Below are positions 7,408 to 16,263 of a DNA stretch of 64,000 bases, piece by piece. The DNA is taken from the NCBI RefSeq assembly GCF_041242975.1, contig NZ_CP162488.1, positions 1,416,001-1,480,000 of the forward strand, in the 5' to 3' direction. Source of the DNA: Xanthomonas sp. DAR 35659 (GTDB lineage Bacteria; Pseudomonadota; Gammaproteobacteria; Xanthomonadales; Xanthomonadaceae). The notes under the pieces are model-generated. The model was not told the origin of the DNA and searched no databases. It was given only the letters and a program-made list of their open reading frames with translations. Numbering within the stretch: position 1 is the first letter of the stretch; the number at the start of each line of letters is the position of its first letter. The position numbers and the translations under genes were made by a program.

Positions 7408-9300
7408 ATGCTTAAAAGATCTATTGGCAATAAAAATGCCGGGCTATTCATATGGGTGGCTGGTGTCTTTATCGCATTGGCCGCCATTCTTGTATATTGG
7501 CCCGGCCTTTCTGGTCCGTTTGTTTTTGATGACTACTCAAATATCGTAAGTAATACAAAGGTGCACGCGAAAAATTTGGACCTATCAAGCTTGGTGGAAG
7601 CCGCCAAAGGCTATGAGCCGGGCCAGATAGGTCGGCCTTTAGCGACGATGAGTTTCGCAATAAATTATTATTTTTCTGGCGAAAATCCTTGGAGCTACAA
7701 GCTGACAAGTGTGATCGTTCATGCCGTTAATGCTTTGTTGGTGTTTTTTTTGCTTTTAGGCATTATGCGCATAAAGGTGCTGGCTGAGAACGGCCGCGCA
7801 ATCTTCTGCGCAGCAGTAACGCTAGCCTGGGCAATACATCCTCTGCAGGTGTCGACTGTCTTGTATGTTGTACAGCGGATGGAGATGCTCTCACTTACAT
7901 TTGTACTTGTGGGATTGATCTTGTATGTAGCCGGTCGTCGTCGCCAGATCGAGGGCATAGGTGGTGCGTGGTTGGTATTTTCCTCGGCCCTAATTGCTGC
8001 TTTGGGTATTGCAGCCAAGGAAACTGCTGCACTATTTCCACTCTATACATTGGCACTAGAGTTAACTGTTCTTGGCTTTGGCGCACAAGACAGTCGGCTG
8101 AGGCGATTCTATAAGGTGTCGTATCTCCTGGCCTGTGTAGCTGGCGTTATATTATTTTTTGTATGGGTGTTGCCATCTGCAATGGGCGATGATGCCTTCA
8201 GTAATCGCAACTTTACCCTGGCTGAGCGGTTACTTACCCAGTTCAGGGTGGTTCCGATGTACCTTGGGGAGATAATCCTTCCAATTCCCTCGCATCTGAA
8301 GTTTTATTACGACGCCTACCAGAAGTCCACGGGGCTATTCTCGCCCATTTCCACCGCCCTTGGGGCGGCTTTCATCCTGGGTCTGATGTCGGCTGCTTGG
8401 ATGCTCCGCCGGAAAGCTCCCATTGTCTCACTTGGCATCCTGTGGTTTTTTTCTGCACATTTTCTGACAAGTAATGTGCTGAACTTGGAGCTGGCTTTTG
8501 AGCATCGAAACTATTTTGCTACTCTGGGCGTGCTGCTTGCTGTAGGTGACCTGATCTGGCGAATTAAACTTCGGGACGGGCCAGCGTTGAAGTACGTTGC
8601 CGTAATCGCTTTGCTAGCCACCATAATGGGGCTTTCACTTATTCGCTCGGCGACTTGGGGTAACGAGCTTTTGTTGCGCAATGAGTTGGTTGACATCAAT
8701 CCAGATTCGCCTCGTGCTGGAAATGATCTTGCCGCACTGCTGGTTGCCATGGCTAACGGTGATCCGACTTCTCCACTCTATAGTATGGGAAAGCAACAGT
8801 TCGAACGAGTTGCAAGTCTACCTGGAGCTTCTCCATTAGCGGAGCAGGGACTGATCTTGATGGCGGCCGTACATGGGCAGCCCGTTGAGGATGCTTGGTG
8901 GGAGGCGATGATTCTAAAGATAAAGAATCAGCCGTTATCACCCGAGCAGCTGATGGCGGTAAGCGGATTGCTGAAACAGCGATATGAGGGTGTACAGCTC
9001 GATGACAAAAACCTATCAAGAACATATTTGGCTCTATTGGATAGGAAGCCAGGTCAAGCATTTCTATATGCTCAGTTTGGAGACTATGCGCTAAAGTATT
9101 TAAGCGATGAGAATCTAGCAGATAGGATGTTCGTCGAGGCAATAAATCATTCTAAAAATGACAGGATCTATGCGAACATTGTTTTGTCAGGATTGCTTAA
9201 AGACGGCTATGTCCGTCAAGCTGAAAAGGTATTTGTTCGTGGCTCTCAGCTTGGTCTCTTTGACACGAATGAAATGCCCTCTGGGGAAGCATTGCGTTAG
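7408..9300 (+). CDS. GT-C membrane glycosyltransferase with TPR-like C-terminus
   Basis: A protein of about 630 residues with roughly eleven hydrophobic helices in the first 430 residues, then a soluble helical repeat region. The first extracytoplasmic loop carries GPFVFDDYSNIV, the acidic FDDY motif expected for GT-C enzymes that use polyprenyl-phosphate sugars; the overall layout resembles TMTC-type O-mannosyltransferases. It directly follows the second pilin (about 47 bp). Pilin glycosyltransferases are often encoded beside pilA, so O-glycosylation of pilin is the likely role, but this is inference. A GTG at 7405 is an alternative start; the ATG at 7408 was preferred. GC content is low. 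Confidence 0.75.
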   Translation: MLKRSIGNKNAGLFIWVAGVFIALAAILVYWPGLSGPFVFDDYSNIVSNTKVHAKNLDLSSLVEAAKGYEPGQIGRPLATMSFAINYYFSGENPWSYKLTSVIVHAVNALLVFFLLLGIMRIKVLAENGRAIFCAAVTLAWAIHPLQVSTVLYVVQRMEMLSLTFVLVGLILYVAGRRRQIEGIGGAWLVFSSALIAALGIAAKETAALFPLYTLALELTVLGFGAQDSRLRRFYKVSYLLACVAGVILFFVWVLPSAMGDDAFSNRNFTLAERLLTQFRVVPMYLGEIILPIPSHLKFYYDAYQKSTGLFSPISTALGAAFILGLMSAAWMLRRKAPIVSLGILWFFSAHFLTSNVLNLELAFEHRNYFATLGVLLAVGDLIWRIKLRDGPALKYVAVIALLATIMGLSLIRSATWGNELLLRNELVDINPDSPRAGNDLAALLVAMANGDPTSPLYSMGKQQFERVASLPGASPLAEQGLILMAAVHGQPVEDAWWEAMILKIKNQPLSPEQLMAVSGLLKQRYEGVQLDDKNLSRTYLALLDRKPGQAFLYAQFGDYALKYLSDENLADRMFVEAINHSKNDRIYANIVLSGLLKDGYVRQAEKVFVRGSQLGLFDTNEMPSGEALR

Positions 9301-9396
9301 TACGGGCCAGCGGGCACATTCAAATGTGTGTTGGATTCGGCGTGGCTACGCTTGAGATTTGTTTAACCATCCATGCTGGCGTTGAGGCGGAGTGAA

Positions 9397-10557
9397 ATGG
9401 TAACTGGGCAGGACTTTTTGACCTTCGGATCTCCGCTCATTCAGGATGAGGAAATCCAGGAGGTAATGGCATGCATGGAATCAAGTTGGCTGGGGACAGG
9501 GCCGCGCGTAGCTAGATTTGAATCTGAGTTCGCAGCTTACAAAGGAGTCAATGCTTCGCAGGTGGCAGCGGTGAATTCGTGTACGGCCGCGTTGCATGTG
9601 AGTATGATTGCAGCTGGATTGGATCAAGGCGCAGAAGTTGTTACGACGCCCCTTACGTTCTGTGCGACCATTAACGCAATAATCCATTCGGGACTTACTC
9701 CGGTTCTGGCAGACGTGGATCCTGAGACACAATGTATTTCGCCTGCTGCCATTGAGGCGGCAATTACTCCAAAGACTCAGGCGATCTTATTGGTACATTT
9801 TGCTGGGCGCCCGTGTGAGATGGATGAAATAACAGCGATCGCTGAAAAGCATCGGTTGGTAGTTATCGAGGATTGCGCGCACGCTATTGAAACAGAGTTT
9901 GATGGTCGTAAGGCCGGGACATTGGGTGATTTTGGTTGTTTTAGCTTTTACGCCACTAAGAACGTCACCACTGGTGAAGGCGGAATGGTAGTTGGGAAAA
10001 GTGAAGCCGCCATTTCTAGGGCGCGTGTTCTGGCCCTGCATGGGATGAGTAAGGATGCCTGGCATCGTTTCGGCGACGAAGGATATAAGCACTATCAGGT
10101 GGTTGAGGCGGGTTTTAAATACAATATGATGGATCTGCAGGCGGCGATTGGTATACACCAGTTGGCGAGAGTGGCATCCAATTGGAGGTTGCGTGAGCTA
10201 CTTTGGAATCGCTATATGAAGGAGCTCGGAGATCTTTCGCTGGGCCTTCCGGCCGCGCCCGCTCCCAATACCGTGCACGGATATCATCTCTTCACTGCAA
10301 TGATTGATGTGGAAAGATGCGGCCTATCTCGCGATACATTTCTCGCTGGGATGAATTCCAAGGGTATCGGCACTGGTGTTCATTATGTCTCTATTCCTGA
10401 GCATCCATATTACCAAGAGCGTTTTGGGTGGGCACCAGAACAGTGGCCTAATGCTATGAAGATAGGCCGTCAAACAGTGAGTTTTCCACTATCACCAAAA
10501 ATTTCAGAGCAAGACGCGACAAGGGTGATAAGCGCGGTGCACTCAATTTTGACGTGA
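9397..10557 (+). CDS. DegT/DnrJ/EryC1-type sugar aminotransferase
   Basis: A 386-residue PLP enzyme of the family that transfers an amino group to keto-sugar nucleotides. Visible family features are VAAVNSCTAALHVS near the substrate and PLP phosphate site, VIEDCAHAIETE (the aspartate contacting the PLP ring), and CFSFYATKNVTTGEGG, in which the lysine forms the internal aldimine. I start at 9397, preceded by GGCGGAG; an ATG at 9373 would add eight residues. The 3' end overlaps the convergent ATP-grasp gene by 15 bp. Its product would be an amino sugar for the glycan made by the neighbouring genes. Confidence 0.85.
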   Translation: MVTGQDFLTFGSPLIQDEEIQEVMACMESSWLGTGPRVARFESEFAAYKGVNASQVAAVNSCTAALHVSMIAAGLDQGAEVVTTPLTFCATINAIIHSGLTPVLADVDPETQCISPAAIEAAITPKTQAILLVHFAGRPCEMDEITAIAEKHRLVVIEDCAHAIETEFDGRKAGTLGDFGCFSFYATKNVTTGEGGMVVGKSEAAISRARVLALHGMSKDAWHRFGDEGYKHYQVVEAGFKYNMMDLQAAIGIHQLARVASNWRLRELLWNRYMKELGDLSLGLPAAPAPNTVHGYHLFTAMIDVERCGLSRDTFLAGMNSKGIGTGVHYVSIPEHPYYQERFGWAPEQWPNAMKIGRQTVSFPLSPKISEQDATRVISAVHSILT

Positions 10558-11781
10558 CACTCTTTGCCGGATGTGCAGTTTTTGGATGAAACGAGCCAGT
10601 AAACGCCATCGTATTCCTGGCAATGAACTGCCAAAACCCGCAACAGTGGTGGTTTTCTTTGTTAGTTCATTAACGAATTCCATTGTGTGCCTTGCTGAGC
10701 ATTCGCCCTTGCTTAGGGCGACCAAGAATCTCTCAAGCTGCATCCAATGGAAGTATTCATCTCCGAATGTGGTTTTTTCGATTTTGTTGCCATTTAGAGC
10801 GGCAATGGAGCTTGCAACGATAGGGAATCCAGACCGCTCCATAAGACCTATTTGCAACCATGGTCTAGTGTTAAATTCAATCAGCTGCGCTATTCCCTGC
10901 GCGTCTGGCAAGTATGACAACTCGCAAACACCTATGATTTCGAACGCGTCCATGATACTTGTGGCTGAGGGCAGCAGGTCGTTGTGTTCGTCTATGCAAA
11001 CCCAATACGCTGTCCCCCCTGTTGATGGGTATTTTGCCCTTTCGATAACCTGGCGAGCTTGAACGTGGCCATGCTGATCGCGAACAGCACAGACGCTCCG
11101 TTCTCGATTCGGTCCCGTATTAAAGCGCGGTTGCGCGATCCAGCGCTCACTGATTGCCCAGGCATTGCTTAAGCGGGTTACAATGGAGTTAATGCTCTCA
11201 CTATGATCTTGTTGGGTAACTATCTTTGTGCCGCTGTTTCCAAGTGGCGATAGGTCCATGTGGATAGGTTTTAGTGCTGGTTTGAAAACGGCATCCAATC
11301 CTAGTTTTTCAATGGCTGCCGGTGCTTGCGTTGGGTCATCAAGTACGATCGACGTGGAGACGCAAGTCCCCCTCCCCCTGGTTGAGGCGAATTCGATGAT
11401 CTCTGCTTTGTCCAAGCCTCCCATTCGTAAAGCCCTTGCTCGTGAAAATTCGCCATATTTTAGTACTTCATCTCGGCATTCATTGAGTAAGCGCAAGCCG
11501 CCATCTTCAGTCGGAAAAATTGGTAGTTTACGTGCCGCAAGATTGGATAACTTCGATAAGGTCCCAATAAATTTTTCGGGGAGGGCGTCCCAGTTGTGCA
11601 AAAGATGCGAGAGGTCGACGATGCCAACGCACGCAGGTGTATCTCGCAAAATGCTATTGGCAACCAGAGATAAAACAACATAACGCTTCCCAGCCACTTG
11701 TGCTGCTTCCGCCAGCGCTAGGCCAACAATTTCCGATCCGCCGCTAATAATTATAAAATCAGGTGGCTCGATGTTCATCAT
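10543..11781 (-). CDS. ATP-grasp family protein, substrate unknown
   Basis: A 412-residue predicted ATP-dependent carboxylate ligase. The N-terminus (FIIISGGSEIVGLALAEAA) resembles the nucleotide-like pre-ATP-grasp fold. The ATP-grasp part includes KPALKPIH, and LIEFNTRPWLQIG near residue 310 supplies the acidic residue and asparagine that bind magnesium. Such enzymes join an acid to an amine; in a sugar operon with an aminotransferase it could attach an amino acid or other acyl group to an amino sugar. It is the last gene of the minus-strand operon and overlaps the methyltransferase before it by 4 bp (ATGA). Confidence 0.7.
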   Translation of the reverse strand: MMNIEPPDFIIISGGSEIVGLALAEAAQVAGKRYVVLSLVANSILRDTPACVGIVDLSHLLHNWDALPEKFIGTLSKLSNLAARKLPIFPTEDGGLRLLNECRDEVLKYGEFSRARALRMGGLDKAEIIEFASTRGRGTCVSTSIVLDDPTQAPAAIEKLGLDAVFKPALKPIHMDLSPLGNSGTKIVTQQDHSESINSIVTRLSNAWAISERWIAQPRFNTGPNRERSVCAVRDQHGHVQARQVIERAKYPSTGGTAYWVCIDEHNDLLPSATSIMDAFEIIGVCELSYLPDAQGIAQLIEFNTRPWLQIGLMERSGFPIVASSIAALNGNKIEKTTFGDEYFHWMQLERFLVALSKGECSARHTMEFVNELTKKTTTVAGFGSSLPGIRWRLLARFIQKLHIRQRVSRQN

Positions 11782-12473
11782 TTCTTATAGATAAAAAGAT
11801 AGTTGTGATAGCTAAAGCGTGGGGGTGCCTTCTTTTTTGCCATTCGACTCAACTCCCATTCCGCTATGGCCGTAAACCAGCTCCTTGGTATAAGGCCATA
11901 TCGAATAAGATAGATAGCCGGCCAACGACTGGCGCGGATGGGGGTTTTTATAATTAGGTTTAATCCGGCTTGGGAAAAAGTCTCTTCAAACCAGGGCTCT
12001 TGTAGGTAGCGATCGTCACCGGTTCGGATGTTTTCGATCACCACCAAATTGCCACCAGGTTTGACAAACTTAACGGCGTCACGGCAGATTTTGGCTTTCC
12101 CGAGTAGGTGCACCATGCGTGCTACGCCAAATAAGCAAACCAGATCAAATGATTCGTCCCGAAAGGGAAGTTGGGGAAGTGCTGCGTTGACTATTCCGAC
12201 ATACTGCGATTTTTCGGAAATGAATTTTAGAATTCGCAAAGACGGATCCAAGCCAATTACGTCATAGCCCAGCTCACCTATCACCTTGCCCATTCGGCCT
12301 AATCCACATCCTATATCCAAGGCGTAGCCTCTGCTTGGCCTCAAATACAGTTGTATGGCGCGTTCGTGCAAAATTTGAATGTACTCACTTTTGCGCCCGA
12401 TACTATCAGCAGGGTCGGCGAGATTATTTCCGTCATCGTCGAATAAGGGTGCTTTGCCCCGGCCGTGACTCAT
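11778..12473 (-). CDS. class I SAM-dependent methyltransferase
   Basis: A 231-residue cytoplasmic methyltransferase of the Methyltransf_11/25 type. Motif I is ALDIGCGLGRMGK, the acidic ribose-binding residue lies in VIGLDPS, and motif IV-like FDLVCLFGVARMV follows. The start overlaps the preceding membrane protein by 4 bp and the stop overlaps the ATP-grasp start by 4 bp, so it is tightly coupled in the operon. A sugar or lipid-linked intermediate is the likely acceptor given the neighbours; the exact substrate cannot be read from sequence. Confidence 0.8.
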   Translation of the reverse strand: MSHGRGKAPLFDDDGNNLADPADSIGRKSEYIQILHERAIQLYLRPSRGYALDIGCGLGRMGKVIGELGYDVIGLDPSLRILKFISEKSQYVGIVNAALPQLPFRDESFDLVCLFGVARMVHLLGKAKICRDAVKFVKPGGNLVVIENIRTGDDRYLQEPWFEETFSQAGLNLIIKTPIRASRWPAIYLIRYGLIPRSWFTAIAEWELSRMAKKKAPPRFSYHNYLFIYKK

Positions 12474-13390
12474 TGGCTCTCCCTATAGGGTGCAAAGACT
12501 AATCCAAGAACAATGTCGGCTACCAGTAGTGATACTCGCCCAAGTACGGCTAAACCAGCGATCGCGTCAGCAGGAAAGTGACTTGCCATCAGCATGAACA
12601 TCAATTCTCGGACACCAATGCCGGATGGGGTTATAACGCTGACATATCCGAAAAACCAAGCCGCCGTGTAGATGCCGCAGAGCCACACTCCATCCGCTGC
12701 TGTGAGCCCCGGCCATGCTATCCCGTAGGCAGACCACGCAAGCAAGTAGACCAGCCAGCTTGCTGTAAACCAACACCAAATGTCACGCTTTAGGCGTGAT
12801 TTGGCCATCGCAAAAGGTTGTAGGGCATCGCATATACGTGATGTGGCATTGCCTGGAAGATGTCGCGCCAGCTTGATTATCGCGGTCATTGGTCGGGCGT
12901 TCCATAGGCACAGGTACAGCGTCAATCCTATGCCAAAAATGAGCATCCCAATTTTCAATTGAAACATTGTCCCAATGACTGTGGCGGCGACCCAAATGGC
13001 AAAAGCCGTTGTTAACGCCATATATGTTGCGTTGATGCTAATCCATTCGGCAAGGCTGGCGGATGTTCCGGTCCCTGATTGGTAGGCGATACCCCAAATT
13101 CGTCCTGGAAGATGCTTCATTAACTGTCCGGTGAAATACAGGTGTGCCAGTGACGTGCGTTTGTATGTGTGCGGTCGAATCTCAGCAAAGAGAGCGCGAA
13201 ATCCTTCGAAAGCTAGGTAGCTAGATAAAGGGCATCCCATCAATCCCACAACTATCCAGCCTAGCTTTAGATGCGGAAGGCTGTGGCTCAGTGCGGGAAA
13301 TGATTTCCATAATAGGTAGCCTGTCCATATCAGTGATGCCAGCGCAAGAGGCATGAGCAGCCACTGCAATCGGCTACGTTTCTTACGCAT
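12470..13390 (-). CDS. flippase-like integral membrane protein (UPF0104/LPG synthase TM type)
   Basis: About 306 residues with eight or so hydrophobic helices and the pattern seen in the AglD/lysylphosphatidylglycerol-synthetase transmembrane family: LKLGWIVVGL, then KHLPGRIWGIAYQ, and VITPSGIGVRELM near the C-terminus. Members next to glycosyltransferases are thought to move or handle polyprenyl-linked sugars in the membrane. I chose the start at 13390 (MRKKRSRLQW), with GGTGGG just before it and an 8-bp overlap with the GT4 gene; an ATG at 13408 lacks a ribosome site. Role in lipid-linked glycan transfer is inferred from context. Confidence 0.7.
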   Translation of the reverse strand: MRKKRSRLQWLLMPLALASLIWTGYLLWKSFPALSHSLPHLKLGWIVVGLMGCPLSSYLAFEGFRALFAEIRPHTYKRTSLAHLYFTGQLMKHLPGRIWGIAYQSGTGTSASLAEWISINATYMALTTAFAIWVAATVIGTMFQLKIGMLIFGIGLTLYLCLWNARPMTAIIKLARHLPGNATSRICDALQPFAMAKSRLKRDIWCWFTASWLVYLLAWSAYGIAWPGLTAADGVWLCGIYTAAWFFGYVSVITPSGIGVRELMFMLMASHFPADAIAGLAVLGRVSLLVADIVLGLVFAPYRESQ

Positions 13391-14531
13391 GTCCCACCAA
13401 GGAATCATGTATTTTTAAAGAAATTGCCGACAGGTCGAACTGTGTCGCGAGCTCGGTCATCCCGTTTGAAAGTTGGTAGGGGGTTGAATGGAGCGCAACC
13501 CTTATCGCATTATGGAAGGAGGGAGCATTTAAATTTTCGGCCAGAATTCCACCTGGCTTCTGTGCTAGTAGAGCTGGGATGTCTCCTGCCGGCATGGCGA
13601 TTACGGGGCACTGCAACTTCATTGCGTCGGAGAAAATAATCGGGATACTTTCTATTCTTGATGGAATTAATAGCCAATCAGCACTGACTATGGCTCCTTC
13701 CGCAGAATTGCGATCCAGGAAGCCCTTGAGAACTACCGGCCTTCCTGCGGCCTTCAATCTCTGAACACTGGATTCGATCAATTTTTGTTCAGGTCCGCCG
13801 CCACAGATATGTAACACCTCAATGCGTTTCCAATCATCCTCGTTTAATAAATCGATTGCTTCCAAAAGTAGATCCGCACCCTTGTTTACATGCCATCGTC
13901 CTAGAAAAAGCAAGCGATATGGTGGCGCAATGCGAAGCGGTTCTATGCGTATCTGTGTGACTTGCCTAGTACTCGGTAGAAAATCAACTTCCCTTCCAGC
14001 AATGGCTTTAGTTTCCTCGGCAAGCTTTAAGCCATCAGACCAACAGTGGCGAGCATCTTGCAGTACTCTGCGCAAAAATGATTTGACAATCGGGATGCGT
14101 CCTAGGCTCCATATGTCGCTCCCTAAAGTCCATACGGAGTAGTCGACGTCATACTTACGAGCGCAATACCTGGCCCATTCGCCACATGGCAGTGCCCATA
14201 GCGCCAGAATGTGAGTTGCCGAGCCATCCTCCAGAGATGCGGCAGTAGCCGAGCGGCCTGTACGCATAACCTTCAGGATTCGCCATGCGTCTGCAGGATT
14301 CCAAAGCTTGAGGGTAGACAGAGGTTGGTCGGGAGTTTGATATCGAAAGATTTCGATGCCTTCGTGCCACTGCTCCCTTTCTGTTTTACGACCAGGTGCA
14401 ACCACTCTCACCCGCGTCAGCTTACTGAGTTCAATAGCTAAATCTGCGACGAACGCGCCAGCCGCCTCGCTTCCGTCTCCAGAGATTGGAAAAGACGACG
14501 TGACAATCACCAATGTGGGTGGCTTGCTCAT
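13383..14531 (-). CDS. GT4-family glycosyltransferase
   Basis: A 382-residue GT-B enzyme. The N-terminal domain begins TLVIVTSSFPISGDGSEA, and the C-terminal nucleotide-sugar domain has LLFLGRWHVNKGADLLLEA, the K-G motif typical of family 4. The usual E-x7-E region reads RIESIPIIFSDAMKLQCPV, where the second glutamate position is occupied by D. It acts on the cytoplasmic side, using an activated sugar to extend an acceptor. The start overlaps the preceding methyltransferase by 4 bp. Confidence 0.85.
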   Translation of the reverse strand: MSKPPTLVIVTSSFPISGDGSEAAGAFVADLAIELSKLTRVRVVAPGRKTEREQWHEGIEIFRYQTPDQPLSTLKLWNPADAWRILKVMRTGRSATAASLEDGSATHILALWALPCGEWARYCARKYDVDYSVWTLGSDIWSLGRIPIVKSFLRRVLQDARHCWSDGLKLAEETKAIAGREVDFLPSTRQVTQIRIEPLRIAPPYRLLFLGRWHVNKGADLLLEAIDLLNEDDWKRIEVLHICGGGPEQKLIESSVQRLKAAGRPVVLKGFLDRNSAEGAIVSADWLLIPSRIESIPIIFSDAMKLQCPVIAMPAGDIPALLAQKPGGILAENLNAPSFHNAIRVALHSTPYQLSNGMTELATQFDLSAISLKIHDSLVGHA

Positions 14532-15253
14532 TTTTTGTATGCTTTAACACTGTAGCCGGCCGTCAGAGCGGGCCATGACGGAAGCATCCAGCCAAACAGG
14601 CGACCGCCAATGTTGATCAAGGGAACCATCAATGAAAGAAGTGGCAGCAGGATTAATGCTGGGTGCCGCTTGGTAAGCGCTGTGCTATACATGCCGCCAA
14701 TCGCGAGATTGCACAGCAATGCTGCTGTTTCCGCGCTTCCAAGCGTGGGGGTTGGGGGCTCCACGATCATCCCTGCACGCTCAAGGTCGCGCAGCAGGCC
14801 ATAACAAGTCGGACGCTGGTAATCATGCGGAGCATCGTGCACTGGGTAGAGGAAAGGGACGCTAAGAAGTAGTACGCCGCCGGGCTTCAGAACCCTTGCA
14901 ATTTCTGCTATGGCGCACACCGGGGTTCGCAGGTGTTCTAGGACTTCCAGCATCAAGATGGTATCTACTACACCATCTTGTAATGGAAGGTGTGCCGCGT
15001 CAGCGAATAGGGTTGGACACGATCCATACATCTTTCCACCTGTCATTGGGTAATCTAGGCTGATGTATTGGCAATGCTCAGGAATGTATTCATTTATCCA
15101 CTGATCTGCACAGCCTATATCCAGTATCACGCCGCCTGCATTCTGGCCGACCCATGTCCCCGTTCTTTTTTTGGAATTGCTAAGTAGCCACTGTGGGTGC
15201 AGTGGAGTAAATGCAACAGGCTTTAACCAGCGGCGGATAGAGGCGGCCTGCAT
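14528..15253 (-). CDS. SAM-dependent methyltransferase
   Basis: A 241-residue class I methyltransferase. Motif I is VILDIGCADQWI, the ribose-binding acid is in YISLDYP, and DTILMLEVLEHL followed by VLKPGGVLLLSVP is the standard Methyltransf_11 core. The C-terminal 60 residues are hydrophobic (LILLPLLSLMVPLI), so it may sit at the membrane and act on a lipid-linked glycan. It begins 2 bp after the GT2 gene stops and overlaps the GT4 gene by 4 bp. It is not obviously related to the other methyltransferase of the operon outside the SAM site. Confidence 0.8.
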   Translation of the reverse strand: MQAASIRRWLKPVAFTPLHPQWLLSNSKKRTGTWVGQNAGGVILDIGCADQWINEYIPEHCQYISLDYPMTGGKMYGSCPTLFADAAHLPLQDGVVDTILMLEVLEHLRTPVCAIAEIARVLKPGGVLLLSVPFLYPVHDAPHDYQRPTCYGLLRDLERAGMIVEPPTPTLGSAETAALLCNLAIGGMYSTALTKRHPALILLPLLSLMVPLINIGGRLFGWMLPSWPALTAGYSVKAYKK

Positions 15254-15254
15254 A

Positions 15255-16112
15255 TCAACTGTCGCGCCGATAGGTAAGGTTCGTAATCTGCTCGGAAATC
15301 AGCCCGATCAAAAAAATGATCACCGCAGCGCTGAACAACAAGGTGCTCATGTTGGTAAAACGATGCATGGTCGTAAAGGTGTAGCCGTAATAAACGAGCC
15401 CGAGTACAAAAAAAGCTATCGAAACAGGCATGAACAGCTTCAGCGGCGAATACAGCGTGGCGATCTTGAAGATGATCAGCAGGAATCGGACGCCATCCTT
15501 CAGTGGGCGGATGTGGCTGCCGTTGCCGACACGCTTCGCCACCGGGATTGGCACGTAAGCTACCGGGTAGGCGCTGCGGAAGAACGCCATCGTGCTGGTG
15601 GTGGGGTAGCTGAAGCCGTTCGGAAGCAGGTGAAGGAACTCGCGGAACCTCTCGGCGCGCACCGCGCGGAAGCCGGACGTGAGGTCTTTCACCTCAAAGC
15701 CGGTCATGCGGCTTGCTAGCCAGTTGTAGAAGCGGTTGGCCAGGCCGCGATGCACGCTGGCCTGGCCACTGCTGTCGCGCGCGCCAACGACCATGTCGTA
15801 GCCTTGGCTGAGCTTGACTAGCAGTTTCTGAATGTCGGCGGGGTCGTGCTGACCGTCTGCGTCCATGAACACAAGGATGGTCCCACTCGCTGCGCGCGCT
15901 CCACGCTTGATCGCAGCGCCGTTGCCCATCGAGTAGGGGCTGGTAACGACCCTGGCGCCGTGTTCGCTTGCCACCAATGCCGTCGTGTCAGTGGAGCCGT
16001 CGTCGACCACGATGATCTCGGCATCCGGCATCTGTTCGCGTAGTCGGGGCAGCGTGCGTGACAGGCCGGCCTCCTCATTCTTTGCCGGCAGGATGATGCT
16101 GATCTTGTCCAA
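15255..16112 (-). CDS. GT2 polyprenyl-phosphate glycosyltransferase (DPM1/GtrB-like)
   Basis: A 285-residue GT-A enzyme with membrane anchor. The N-terminus SIILPAKNEEAGLSRTL and IIVVDDGSTDTT bind the nucleotide sugar, LVFMDADGQHDP is the DxD metal site, and two C-terminal helices (LFMPVSIAFFVLGLVYYGY and LLFSAAVIIFLIGLI) anchor it. Such enzymes load a sugar onto undecaprenyl phosphate, the donor that GT-C enzymes use outside the membrane. It heads the six-gene operon and pairs logically with the GT-C enzyme at 7408. Its GC content is closer to the chromosome average than the genes that follow. Confidence 0.85.
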   Translation of the reverse strand: MDKISIILPAKNEEAGLSRTLPRLREQMPDAEIIVVDDGSTDTTALVASEHGARVVTSPYSMGNGAAIKRGARAASGTILVFMDADGQHDPADIQKLLVKLSQGYDMVVGARDSSGQASVHRGLANRFYNWLASRMTGFEVKDLTSGFRAVRAERFREFLHLLPNGFSYPTTSTMAFFRSAYPVAYVPIPVAKRVGNGSHIRPLKDGVRFLLIIFKIATLYSPLKLFMPVSIAFFVLGLVYYGYTFTTMHRFTNMSTLLFSAAVIIFLIGLISEQITNLTYRRDS

Positions 16113-16263
16113 AGGTCGACCCCTATGTCCCCATGACTATGTTAATCGCAGTTGCGACCGGATTCATGGCGTGTCGCGGCAGGGCCTGTCGCATGCCTCT
16201 CTACCAGGGGCGATTGGATAGGAATTGCAGTATCTTTGGTCGGTAAGAATGGGGGCATGTCCT

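Noticed and set aside
10571..11062. Plus-strand frame opposite the ATP-grasp gene
   Set aside because: Antisense to a coherent minus-strand protein; no start site or domain.
16113..16263. A sigma-54 promoter before pilB
   Set aside because: Candidate GG/GC pairs do not have the ten-base spacing.
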